Virus record (IMG/VR): IMGVR_UViG_3300009149_000165
Location: 1-31,532 of that record
Direction: 5' to 3' (one strand)
DNA: 31,532 nt
Source: a virus
In this document: piece after piece, positions 23,284 to 30,861 of the stretch
Numbering within the stretch: position 1 is the stretch's first letter
Layout of the letters: each line of letters opens with the position of its first letter
The notes under the pieces: generated by a model
The model's database searches: none
What the model was told of the DNA's origin: nothing
Seen by the model: only the letters and a program-made list of their open reading frames with translations
Position numbers and translations under genes: made by a program

Positions 23284-23808
23284 ATGGAAACAAAAAAAAA
23301 TGTGATTGGTTTAGCAAAAAGTAGTAAAACTGCTTCAAAAAAAACAACACCAAAAAAAACAACAAGAAAAACTGTAAGGACGAAAAAACCTACAGCGATA
23401 AAATTAACCCCTTCTGAGGAACGTGACTTAAAAGCTAAAGCTAAAGTTGATGAATTACTTCAAGGTGTCGATTTGGATTTGAATAAGAAAAAGGATTTAA
23501 TTGTACTCGATGAAACCCCCAAGAAAAATGATAGAACTCTTGCATGGCTTGAAGAACAAGTGGCATTACAAGCTAAAGAGATTGAAACCCTAAGAACTGA
23601 ATTAGCTAATACTAAAGCTAATGGTGGAAATGTTGATGAAAATCTCAAGGGAACAGTAATTGCATTATTTAATGAATTGCAAGACAATCATATTAAACTA
23701 GGAACTAATCATCAAACTGGTGTTGGTAATTTTAGAATATACACGCCCGGATTCTTAAATCGTTTGATTAAATTTTTCCCATTTTTAAATGAAGTGAAAA
23801 AATATTAA
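23284..23808 (+). CDS. lysine-rich phage protein with coiled coil
   Basis: The N-terminal ~45 residues are Lys/Thr-rich (KTASKKTTPKKTTRKTVRTKK), like a histone-H1-like tail. A helical acidic part follows, then a coiled-coil-like stretch (TLAWLEEQVALQAKEIETLR), and a C-terminal segment, HIKLGTNHQTGVGNFRIYTPG, that looks like a conserved strand-rich motif. No known catalytic family is visible. I placed the start at ATG 23284, 1 base after the metallophosphoesterase stop, rather than at TTG 23275, which would overlap it by 8 bases. The gene ends before a terminator that shares bases with the next promoter. A DNA-compacting or DNA-binding role is plausible, from the tail alone. Confidence 0.65.
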   Translation: METKKNVIGLAKSSKTASKKTTPKKTTRKTVRTKKPTAIKLTPSEERDLKAKAKVDELLQGVDLDLNKKKDLIVLDETPKKNDRTLAWLEEQVALQAKEIETLRTELANTKANGGNVDENLKGTVIALFNELQDNHIKLGTNHQTGVGNFRIYTPGFLNRLIKFFPFLNEVKKY

Positions 23809-23833
23809 AAAGTTGTTCTTTATAAAGTAAGGT

Positions 23834-23871
23834 AAATTCTCTTAAGACATTGTTTTAAGAGAATTTTTTTT
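23834..23871 (+). terminator. intrinsic terminator overlapping the next promoter
   Basis: A 12-bp stem (AAATTCTCTTAA with TTAAGAGAATTT) closes on a 9-base loop and is followed by a run of T. The -33 element of the primase promoter lies in the loop at 23850-23852. Confidence 0.9.
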
Positions 23872-23880
23872 GTATATTTA
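23850..23880 (+). promoter_or_regulatory. Bacteroidota-type (host sigma) promoter for the primase unit
   Basis: TTG at 23850-23852, 20 bases, then TATATTTA at 23873-23880 (one mismatch to TAnnTTTG in the last base). It sits 18 bases upstream of the primase ATG. The spacing equals that of the promoters at 21744 and 26070. Confidence 0.7.
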
Positions 23881-23898
23881 CCCCATAAAAAATAAATT

Positions 23899-24960
23899 AT
23901 GAGCATTAGAGGACAGGAATTTCATTCTATAATCCAAAACATTTTTAATGATGTTAACGGTTATTTAAGTTCTGAACAATTGCAGGTCAATTGCCCTCAT
24001 TGTCAAGAAAGAGATGGTCTTGAATATCCTGATGGTAAGTTTAACTTAGAAATCAATACTAATAAACGAATGTTCCGATGTTGGAAATGTGATGAACCTA
24101 AATTTAGTGGTTCATTAGGAAAACTTATTAGAATATTTGGTACTAAAATTGATTATGATGTTTATAAATCATATGCAGGGAATCTTCAAGATTATATTCA
24201 TGATGATGAAGAGAAGGAATATGTTCAGGTAAAATTACCTGAAGAAACAATATTTTTCTCTAATATGGAAGTTACTAATCCTGAACATTTTGAAGCATAT
24301 AATTACTTAGTGAATGAAAGAAAAATAAGCCGAGAAATTATTTTGAAATTCCGACTTGGTTTTTGTACTACTGGAAAATATGCAAAAAGAATAATTATCC
24401 CATCATATGATGCATACGGAGAAGTTAATTATTTTGTTAGTAGATATTATGGAAATGATTTAAAAACTAAAAAGAAAGCACCATATCTTAATCCTGATGC
24501 AGATAAAAGTACATTTATCTTTAATGAGGGTTTAATTAATTGGGACTCAACAGTATATCTTGTTGAAGGTGCTTTCGAAATGTTATCTTTCCCAGTAAAT
24601 ATAATTCCAATGTTAGGAAAAACACTTCATACTGCATTATTTATGAAGTTAAAAGAATTAAAACCTAATGTTGTTGTGTTATTAGACCCAGATGCATACA
24701 AAGATAGTATAAACATATTTTATATGTTACAAACTATTTATGTTGGTTGTGAAGAAAGGGTTAAGATTATCAAATTACCAAATAATGATGATTTGGATGA
24801 AATTAGAAAAAAACATGGAATAGATGAAGTTATTAAATGCTTATATACTGCAAGGGATTTGGTCGTCGATGATTTTTTCGTACAAAAGTTAAATAAACCA
24901 TATGATAGAGACTCAAACAGAAATAGAACTCATTCAAGATATTTTGAAGGGAAACGCTAA
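23899..24960 (+). CDS. DNA primase: zinc-finger plus TOPRIM
   Basis: The 353-residue protein starts with a zinc-binding domain having Cys32/Cys35 (NCPHC) and Cys61/Cys64 (CWKC), a four-cysteine variant of the primase zinc ribbon. The TOPRIM core has VYLVEGAFEM with Glu223 and LLDPDAYKD with Asp263 and Asp265, the metal ligands. There is no helicase region, so this is a stand-alone primase of the T4 gp61 or DnaG type rather than a T7-like primase-helicase. It makes RNA primers for lagging-strand synthesis. Its final 59 bases overlap the sigma factor gene in another frame. A host-type promoter and a terminator precede it, suggesting expression early by host polymerase. Confidence 0.85.
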   Translation: MSIRGQEFHSIIQNIFNDVNGYLSSEQLQVNCPHCQERDGLEYPDGKFNLEINTNKRMFRCWKCDEPKFSGSLGKLIRIFGTKIDYDVYKSYAGNLQDYIHDDEEKEYVQVKLPEETIFFSNMEVTNPEHFEAYNYLVNERKISREIILKFRLGFCTTGKYAKRIIIPSYDAYGEVNYFVSRYYGNDLKTKKKAPYLNPDADKSTFIFNEGLINWDSTVYLVEGAFEMLSFPVNIIPMLGKTLHTALFMKLKELKPNVVVLLDPDAYKDSINIFYMLQTIYVGCEERVKIIKLPNNDDLDEIRKKHGIDEVIKCLYTARDLVVDDFFVQKLNKPYDRDSNRNRTHSRYFEGKR

Positions 24961-25480
24961 AGCACAAGAAATACTTTATGAAAAATATAGTAAGTCTGTT
25001 AAAGATTTTTTAAAAAAGAAATATTCGGAATATCATGATATCGATGATGATGTATCTGAAATTATGGTTAAAGTTTTTATGAAGCTAGATACTTATAATA
25101 AAGATAAATCAAAATTTAGTTCATGGGTTTTTACTATTGCGAAATATCATGTTATTGATAAGTGGCGTTGTAACTCAAATAATATAACATTTAGTAATAA
25201 TTTAGTGTTTGATTCAGCATCAAATATGTCAAATAATAATTTAATGTTTAATACTACGAATACAATAAATACTGATTTTGAAAGTTGTAATTCTCTTAAT
25301 TATATATCAACACAGTTATCTCCAACAGACTATACTCTATTAGATATGAAATATGTTCAAGGATATAATTATAAGGAAATTGGGTTAGAATTTAATGTTA
25401 CTAGTTCAACAATTAGTAATAGAGTTAATTATATTAAAACAAAATTAAAGAAAGATAATCCTGAAATAATTTACGAATAA
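24902..25480 (+). CDS. phage-encoded ECF-like sigma factor
   Basis: The 192-residue protein has the two-domain plan of ECF sigma factors. The sigma2-like part (about residues 10-90) starts IELIQDILKGNAKAQEILYE, continues through DIDDDVSEIMVKVFMKLDTY and reaches SSWVFTIAKYHVIDKWR. A ~50-residue Asn/Ser-rich linker follows, then the sigma4-like helix-turn-helix LSPTDYTLLDMKYVQGYNYK and EIGLEFNVTSSTISNRVNYI. The conserved helix starts at residue 8, so the ATG at 24902 and the 59-base overlap with the primase are real. It is the best candidate for directing RNA polymerase to the GTATTTATAAT promoters, though this pairing is inferred. A bidirectional terminator follows at 25481. Confidence 0.82.
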   Translation: MIETQTEIELIQDILKGNAKAQEILYEKYSKSVKDFLKKKYSEYHDIDDDVSEIMVKVFMKLDTYNKDKSKFSSWVFTIAKYHVIDKWRCNSNNITFSNNLVFDSASNMSNNNLMFNTTNTINTDFESCNSLNYISTQLSPTDYTLLDMKYVQGYNYKEIGLEFNVTSSTISNRVNYIKTKLKKDNPEIIYE

Positions 25481-25508
25481 AAAAAGGTGTCGAATTCGAC
25501 ACCTTTTT
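25481..25508. terminator. bidirectional intrinsic terminator
   Basis: AAAAAGGTGTCG then AATT then CGACACCTTTTT is a perfect palindrome flanked by A and T runs. It lies between the + strand sigma gene and the - strand Hsp20 gene, so it can end transcription from both sides. Confidence 0.9.
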
Positions 25509-25526
25509 ATTTGGAACTTTTAATTG

Positions 25527-25934
25527 TTACGTAATTTCGATTGTTTTTTTTATTTTCTTCTTGTTAATTATTTTTGGGATAGTAACAATTAACATTCCTT
25601 CCTTCATCTTTCCTTCGATCTCATTGATATCAGCATTATTTGGAAGCGTAAATGATCTTTTATATTTGCCGAAATACAATTCTTTACGATTATACTTATG
25701 TTTGTTGTCTCTTTTACGTTCGGCTTCAATAATTAGAACATTATCTTTAGTATCAACACTAATATCTTCTTTTTTTACCCCAGCTAGTTCCATTTCGATA
25801 ATATATTCATTATCATTTTCAATAATATCATGTGCTGGACATTTTCTTGATGTAATATCAAGTGATTCATCAAAAAGAGTATCAAAAATATCCATAAATT
25901 GAATTGTTGGGTTTCTTAAACTTAAATTATACAT
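25527..25934 (-). CDS. small heat shock protein, Hsp20 family
   Basis: This is the only - strand gene found. The 135-residue protein has the alpha-crystallin plan: N-terminal arm with FDTLFDESLD, then DIIENDNEYIIEMELAGVKK, EDISVDTKDNVLIIEAERK, the FGKYKRSFTLPNNAD unit and the core IEGKMKEGMLIVTIP. The C-terminal extension has the family's I-x-I/V type anchor (IEIT end). Such holdases keep unfolding proteins soluble and are found in several T4-like phages, notably cyanophages, where they may help virion proteins fold. Its terminator is shared with the sigma gene; the upstream divergent region (25935-26115) holds no clear -33/-7 promoter on this strand. Confidence 0.87.
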   Translation of the reverse strand: MYNLSLRNPTIQFMDIFDTLFDESLDITSRKCPAHDIIENDNEYIIEMELAGVKKEDISVDTKDNVLIIEAERKRDNKHKYNRKELYFGKYKRSFTLPNNADINEIEGKMKEGMLIVTIPKIINKKKIKKTIEIT

Positions 25935-26046
25935 AATTCTTTAATTTTTATATGTTGTTATTATAATTAATTTCTATACCCATTACGAATATTATGCCAC
26001 TGAGAATTGTCTGACTTTTTGTCATGATTTCATTCCAAAAAATACA

Positions 26047-26061
26047 ATTTTTGACAAAAAT
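26047..26061. promoter_or_regulatory. 15-base odd palindrome upstream of a host-type promoter
   Basis: ATTTTTG, one base, CAAAAAT is a perfect palindrome around a central A, 8 bases before the -33 element of the SbcCD-like gene. A second smaller inverted repeat (TGAC TTTTT GTCA, 26012-26024) lies upstream. They could be operator sites in this 181-base divergent region, but short A/T palindromes are common in such DNA. Confidence 0.25.
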
Positions 26062-26069
26062 AAAATTCC

Positions 26070-26100
26070 TTGCATTTAATAGGTGTTTTCGATATATTTG
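26070..26100 (+). promoter_or_regulatory. Bacteroidota-type (host sigma) promoter
   Basis: TTG at 26070-26072, 20 bases, then TATATTTG at 26093-26100, an exact TAnnTTTG. The spacing equals the other two host-type promoters. It lies 15 bases before the ATG of the SbcD-SbcC fusion. Confidence 0.8.
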
Positions 26101-26115
26101 TGAAAAATTTTATAT

Positions 26116-29100
26116 ATGGTAAAAAAGATTGCTCACATTAGTGATATTCATATACGAAAAACACCTACCCGTAATAAAGAATATCAACAAGTATTTGATA
26201 ATTTAATGTTATCGTTAAAAAAAGAAAAACCAGACAGAATTGTTGTTGTTGGTGACCTTGTTCACGATTATCTTGATCTTCAAGGAGAACAATTAATAAT
26301 GGCAAGTAGTTTCCTTAATTCATTAAGTGAAATTGCACCTGTTCGCATAACTAGAGGTAATCATGATTGTTTAAGAAAGAATTTAAAACGTGTCGATAGT
26401 GTTAAAGCTATTGTGGAAACATTACATAACCCAAAAGTTGTTTATTATGATAAAACCGATGTGTTTTATGATGAAAATATTGCATGGTTTGTTTGGCATC
26501 ATGGTGAAAAAAATAATAATCCTTGGAAAACAAAAGAAGGTAAGATTTATGAAAAATTAAGAAAAACTTCTGTTACTAAAGATGAAAATGGTGAATGGGA
26601 GAAACCTATATATACTGCGATTGATCTTTTTCATGACCCTATTAGTGGTTGTAAATCTACCACAGGATTTGAAATGAAAAGTAAATCATATTATAAGGTT
26701 AGTGACTTTAAAGGTGATTTATCATTATTTGGTGATATTCATAAGGTGCAATTTCTTGATAAAAAACAAACTAAAGCATATTGTGGTTCATTAATAGCAC
26801 AAGACGTTACTGAAGGTGATGATAATTTTCATGGTTATCTTCTTTGGGATGTTGAGGAACAAGTAGCATCACTCATCCCAGTACCAAATGAATATTCATT
26901 CCATAATATAAAGATTACACCATATACTGATTTTGATGACTTGGATATTGATATTGATAACCCAACAAAATTTATGAAAATTAGATTTATTTGGGGTACA
27001 TTACCACAAACACGTAACAATGAAAACGAGAGAAAGTTAATTGAATATATTAAAGGTTATTTATTTAAAGAAGATATTGTTACAATTTCACATAAGAATG
27101 AATTTATTGAGAGCGAAAAAATTGATGTAAATGAAAACATTACATTAGAAAATGTTACTGATGATGCTGTTCAGCAAGAAATTTTTAAAGAATATCTAAC
27201 TAAAATTGGTGCTGATGAACAATTAATTAATGATGTTATTGCTCTTGATAATGAAATTATTAATGAAATTGATATTCCAGAAGATCAATGTGTTGAGTGG
27301 AATATTATTAAATTTGGTGGGAACAATTTCATGTCATATGAGAAATTGGATATTGATTGGAGACAAATGAACGGATTGTTTCAAATAAATGGTGTTAATA
27401 CTGGGGGTAAAACAACAATATTAAAAATTTTATCATATATATTGTTTGGTAAAACATTAGAAACAGAAAATCGGATAAAATTTGGTGATAAACGTTTTGT
27501 AAATAATAGAAATAATGCCACTTTTTGTGATGCTTATATGGTATTGGAAGCTAATGGTGAATATTATGGAATTAAGAAAAAAACAGAAATTAACACAAAT
27601 AAGTCGGGAGAAATCAGTGGTGCACCAACATCATTAAGCTATTATATTCTCAATACTCCTGATGATGACATGACTGATGATAAACTTCTTGAAAAACTTG
27701 ATGATGTTAGACGTGTTAAGACACAGAAGAAAATTGAAGGTATTATCGGTTCATATGAAAATTTCATGCGAATCGTAATGACAACATCAGATACATTAAA
27801 TAGAATATTGTCAAATGATATGGCAATTTTTATTGATTCATTATTATTTGATAGTGGTTTAGATATTTTCGATAAAAAACTTGAAGGTTTTAAAGCATAT
27901 CAGAAACGTGCTAATGAAAAATCACGAGTGGTTTGTAATGTTGAACTTAAATTACTTGATAATATTAGACTTACAGAAGAAATTGCTACTCTTAATGATG
28001 AAGTAACCGAGATTGAGTCAATTAAATTACCAACGATTAGTAATAGTATTGAAAAGGGTCGTGAGTATCTGGAAACATTAACAAAAAAATTATATAAAAT
28101 AGATAGTGAAATATACAATCTGGACGTAGATGATGCACGAGAGGATATAAGTAACCACAAAAGGAACATCGTTGAAATTAAAGCACGTAAAGCTATTCTA
28201 AATGAGAGTATTAATCAATTACAGGAATCATTTGATGAAAAGAAACTAAATGAACTTATTTTGAAACGTGATAATCATAAACAGATAATTTACGATAAGA
28301 AAATTGAAATAAAAGAAAAGGAAAGACTGAAAAGTGAGCATCAACATAAGATTGAAATTATTAATGGGAAGATTTTTAATTTAAAAAGGGATGGTAAAAC
28401 AAAAAAAGATGAAATTATTGTTTTAAAAAATAGTAAAGTTTGTACTCTTTGTGGACAAGTGATTGAAAAAAAGGAACATAAGGAACATATTAATACTAAA
28501 GTTAAGGAAAATGAAACTGAAATGTTTAGTATTGCTAAACAAATAGATGAATTTAAATCAGAAATAGAAACTGATTGGACTCCAAAAATTGAAATTATTG
28601 ATAAAAATATAGTTGAAATTAATAAGAAAATTGATGATCTTGGTTTAGAGATGGAGGAAGTTTTAAAAGATATTGGTGTTCTTAATAATGAGAAAAATGA
28701 TGTTGAGAAACGTAAGGAACTTCAAGTTGAATTCAATACAATTCCAACTCAGATTCAAAATGAAGAACTAATGATTGGAATATTAGAACAAAAAATTGTT
28801 AGTCATGAAAATAGTTTATTACATATTGAAGAAAATAAAAGAATTGGAAAAGGTATTGATGCAGCTAAATTGAAAATAATTGCATTGGAAACCGAAGAAG
28901 AAAATGAGAAGGAAAATGTTTTCATAAAAAAAACAAGTATTGGTGATAAGGGAATAACATTACAAGAGAATAAATTATTAATAGATGAATATAAATTGCA
29001 AGAATATCAAGATAGTGTTATGGCAACATATAAAAAGTGTGTTCATCGAGATGGTATTCCTAGACAAATGTTAAGTAGTTATATTATACCTAAAATTAAT

Positions 29101-29490
29101 TTAACGCTTGAAAAAATATTATCTGTGGCACAATTTAAGATTTGGCTTGATGTTGATGATCTTAGACCAAAACTAATTTATTATGATAGACCAACAGCAG
29201 TTATAGATTGTATTAGTGCGAGTGGAAAGGAAAGAACATTTAGTAGTGTTGTGTTGAAATTTGCATTAAATCAGATTAATGTAAAAGCTAAACCATCGAT
29301 ATTCTTATTAGATGAGGTTATGGGTAAATTGGATGAAAATAGTGTGGAAGAATTTATTGAAATCTTACAATTAATCAAATTGAAAATGAAAAAAATTCTT
29401 GTTATTGAGCATACAGTAAACTTAAATCCTGATTATCTAATTAATGTACAGTTAAATGATGATGGAATTTCATCATTAACAATTGAATAG
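26116..29490 (+). CDS. SbcD-SbcC (Mre11-Rad50, T4 gp47-gp46-like) fusion in one chain
   Basis: Residues 1-~260 form a Mre11/SbcD-like nuclease with SDIHI (Asp10, His12), GDLVHD (46-51), RGNHD (80-84), LFHDPISG (His173) and GDIHK (206-210). After a ~130-residue linker the SbcC/Rad50 part starts at EWNIIKFGGNNFMSYE, with Walker A GVNTGGKTT (426-434), long coiled coils, a CTLC zinc hook (776-779), a signature-like ISASGKERTF (about 1033-1042) and Walker B SIFLLDEVMGKLDE (Asp1066, Glu1067). In T4 and bacteria these two parts are separate proteins that form one complex processing DNA ends; here one chain carries both, at 1124 residues. All catalytic motifs are present. A perfect host-type promoter precedes it. 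Confidence 0.88.
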   Translation: MVKKIAHISDIHIRKTPTRNKEYQQVFDNLMLSLKKEKPDRIVVVGDLVHDYLDLQGEQLIMASSFLNSLSEIAPVRITRGNHDCLRKNLKRVDSVKAIVETLHNPKVVYYDKTDVFYDENIAWFVWHHGEKNNNPWKTKEGKIYEKLRKTSVTKDENGEWEKPIYTAIDLFHDPISGCKSTTGFEMKSKSYYKVSDFKGDLSLFGDIHKVQFLDKKQTKAYCGSLIAQDVTEGDDNFHGYLLWDVEEQVASLIPVPNEYSFHNIKITPYTDFDDLDIDIDNPTKFMKIRFIWGTLPQTRNNENERKLIEYIKGYLFKEDIVTISHKNEFIESEKIDVNENITLENVTDDAVQQEIFKEYLTKIGADEQLINDVIALDNEIINEIDIPEDQCVEWNIIKFGGNNFMSYEKLDIDWRQMNGLFQINGVNTGGKTTILKILSYILFGKTLETENRIKFGDKRFVNNRNNATFCDAYMVLEANGEYYGIKKKTEINTNKSGEISGAPTSLSYYILNTPDDDMTDDKLLEKLDDVRRVKTQKKIEGIIGSYENFMRIVMTTSDTLNRILSNDMAIFIDSLLFDSGLDIFDKKLEGFKAYQKRANEKSRVVCNVELKLLDNIRLTEEIATLNDEVTEIESIKLPTISNSIEKGREYLETLTKKLYKIDSEIYNLDVDDAREDISNHKRNIVEIKARKAILNESINQLQESFDEKKLNELILKRDNHKQIIYDKKIEIKEKERLKSEHQHKIEIINGKIFNLKRDGKTKKDEIIVLKNSKVCTLCGQVIEKKEHKEHINTKVKENETEMFSIAKQIDEFKSEIETDWTPKIEIIDKNIVEINKKIDDLGLEMEEVLKDIGVLNNEKNDVEKRKELQVEFNTIPTQIQNEELMIGILEQKIVSHENSLLHIEENKRIGKGIDAAKLKIIALETEEENEKENVFIKKTSIGDKGITLQENKLLIDEYKLQEYQDSVMATYKKCVHRDGIPRQMLSSYIIPKINLTLEKILSVAQFKIWLDVDDLRPKLIYYDRPTAVIDCISASGKERTFSSVVLKFALNQINVKAKPSIFLLDEVMGKLDENSVEEFIEILQLIKLKMKKILVIEHTVNLNPDYLINVQLNDDGISSLTIE

Positions 29491-29504
29491 AAAGTGATAT
29501 TCTA

Positions 29505-29515
29505 GTATTTATTGG
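29505..29515 (+). promoter_or_regulatory. GTATTTATTGG, weak variant of the late-type motif
   Basis: It begins 23 bases before the membrane protein ATG, the usual spacing, but only GTATTTAT is conserved. Confidence 0.35.
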
Positions 29516-29527
29516 AAATGATAAATC

Positions 29528-30679
29528 ATGGATGCTCAAAAATACGATAAACTCAGAACTAAGATAAAAACAAAAGATTTTGAGGGAAATAATAAGAATT
29601 TAGATAAATGGTTATTTATATTTTCAATCATTGGAAATATAGGTTCTGTGTTTTTTTCATATTTCTTAGTCTTCCCCGGTCTTAAGAAAGCAATAACAAT
29701 TAATCTTATTGAAGGTGGGTGGGCAATTTTCCTTTCGTTATTAGTTACAGTTGTTTTTCTTTCATCATTTGAGATAATCAAGAGATATTTTATTAAAAGT
29801 TTTTCTGCCGATTATGTTGCTAATGAAAAACGTTTTAAGTTAAAAAATCTTAGTTGGTTAGCAATTTCGATTGCAATAATTGTATTAAGTTTTTATTTAT
29901 CACTTGTTGGTTCAAAAAATTTAGCTTCTACTAGTGTGGTAAAAAATGAAATTGCGAAAACTGAGTTGGGTTCAATAGAGGATAGTGTTTCTTTAAAGTT
30001 TGAAGAAGAAAAAGAAATATATTTAAATGATAATGTTTCATTAAGAAAGATTAATATTGATTTAAGAAATAAATTAACTGAAACACCTTTAAATTATTTA
30101 ACTGCGAGAAGAGAGTATCAAACAAGTATAGATAAAAATATTGAAATTATTGAGAAAAATCGACTTGAGATTGAAAAAATAGAAAAAAAAATAAAAGAGA
30201 GGATAAAAGAATTTAAAAATGAATTAAATTCAACTAAGGCAGAAAATAAAGATGATGATTTAGGTAATATAATATTATTTCTAATTATTGCCATTGCTTG
30301 TGAGATTACAATCATCGGGGGTGTGTATTTCAGAGAGTATTATGAAAATCGTCTTTATGTTTTAAATCAAGAAAAGTATGAGTTTATATATCAGAAAAAA
30401 GATAGGTATCGTGCATTATTAACATATATCTATAATGGTGGTAATTTAAAAGTTGGTGAATTAGTAATTAGCGGTAAAGTATTAAAAGATATTGTAAAAG
30501 AAAAGTCTAAAATCCAAAATTCAAATAAAGTTATTGAAGAATTCTTGCATGAGATGGATAATTTAGGTATTTTTACAGTAATTGGTAAAAGACGACACAT
30601 TGGAATTAAATATGAAGATGCGTTAAATATAATTGAAAACTATGATGATACATTACGTATCATTGAAAACATGATATAA
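29528..30679 (+). CDS. four-helix membrane protein with coiled-coil loop
   Basis: Four hydrophobic segments stand out: about residues 28-50, 63-84, 108-127 and 247-267. The loop between the third and fourth is ~120 residues and contains a strong charged coiled coil (about 195-240, rich in Glu, Lys, Ile). The first 27 residues are basic and the C-terminal ~110 residues are soluble, with an EEFLHEMDNLGIFTVIGKRR segment that could be winged-helix-like. No known family comes to mind. It follows the SbcD-SbcC fusion, with a weak motif variant upstream, and precedes a tiny acidic gene. Possible roles are membrane anchoring of replication or a host-exclusion function, both unproven. Confidence 0.65.
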   Translation: MDAQKYDKLRTKIKTKDFEGNNKNLDKWLFIFSIIGNIGSVFFSYFLVFPGLKKAITINLIEGGWAIFLSLLVTVVFLSSFEIIKRYFIKSFSADYVANEKRFKLKNLSWLAISIAIIVLSFYLSLVGSKNLASTSVVKNEIAKTELGSIEDSVSLKFEEEKEIYLNDNVSLRKINIDLRNKLTETPLNYLTARREYQTSIDKNIEIIEKNRLEIEKIEKKIKERIKEFKNELNSTKAENKDDDLGNIILFLIIAIACEITIIGGVYFREYYENRLYVLNQEKYEFIYQKKDRYRALLTYIYNGGNLKVGELVISGKVLKDIVKEKSKIQNSNKVIEEFLHEMDNLGIFTVIGKRRHIGIKYEDALNIIENYDDTLRIIENMI

Positions 30680-30696
30680 TTTTAAATTAAAAAGAT

Positions 30697-30861
30697 ATGA
30701 GTGATTCAAAAGAAATTGGGGACATAATAAAAGAAGCATTAAAAATTGTAGATAAATTAGGTGATCTCGATATTGAGGATAATGAAGACATTGAGGATAT
30801 TGAAGAATTAATTGATAAAGCAAAAAAATTAAAAAAAAATAGATTATGGAAACTAAATTAG
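30697..30861 (+). CDS. 54-residue acidic protein
   Basis: An ATG-started frame of 54 codons runs to TAG, between the membrane protein gene and the deaminase gene. The protein is strongly acidic in the middle (IEDNEDIEDIEELIDKA), with a helical start (EIGDIIKEALKIVDKL) and a lysine-rich end. It overlaps the dCMP deaminase start by 16 bases, which is common in this genome. I know no family. Gap filling, the neighbours' spacing and the sequence character support a real gene, but size alone leaves doubt. Confidence 0.55.
   Translation: MSDSKEIGDIIKEALKIVDKLGDLDIEDNEDIEDIEELIDKAKKLKKNRLWKLN

Noticed and set aside
25561-25902. + strand frame opposite the Hsp20 gene
   Set aside because: The - strand frame has clear alpha-crystallin motifs; the + frame is a hydrophobic mirror without domain.
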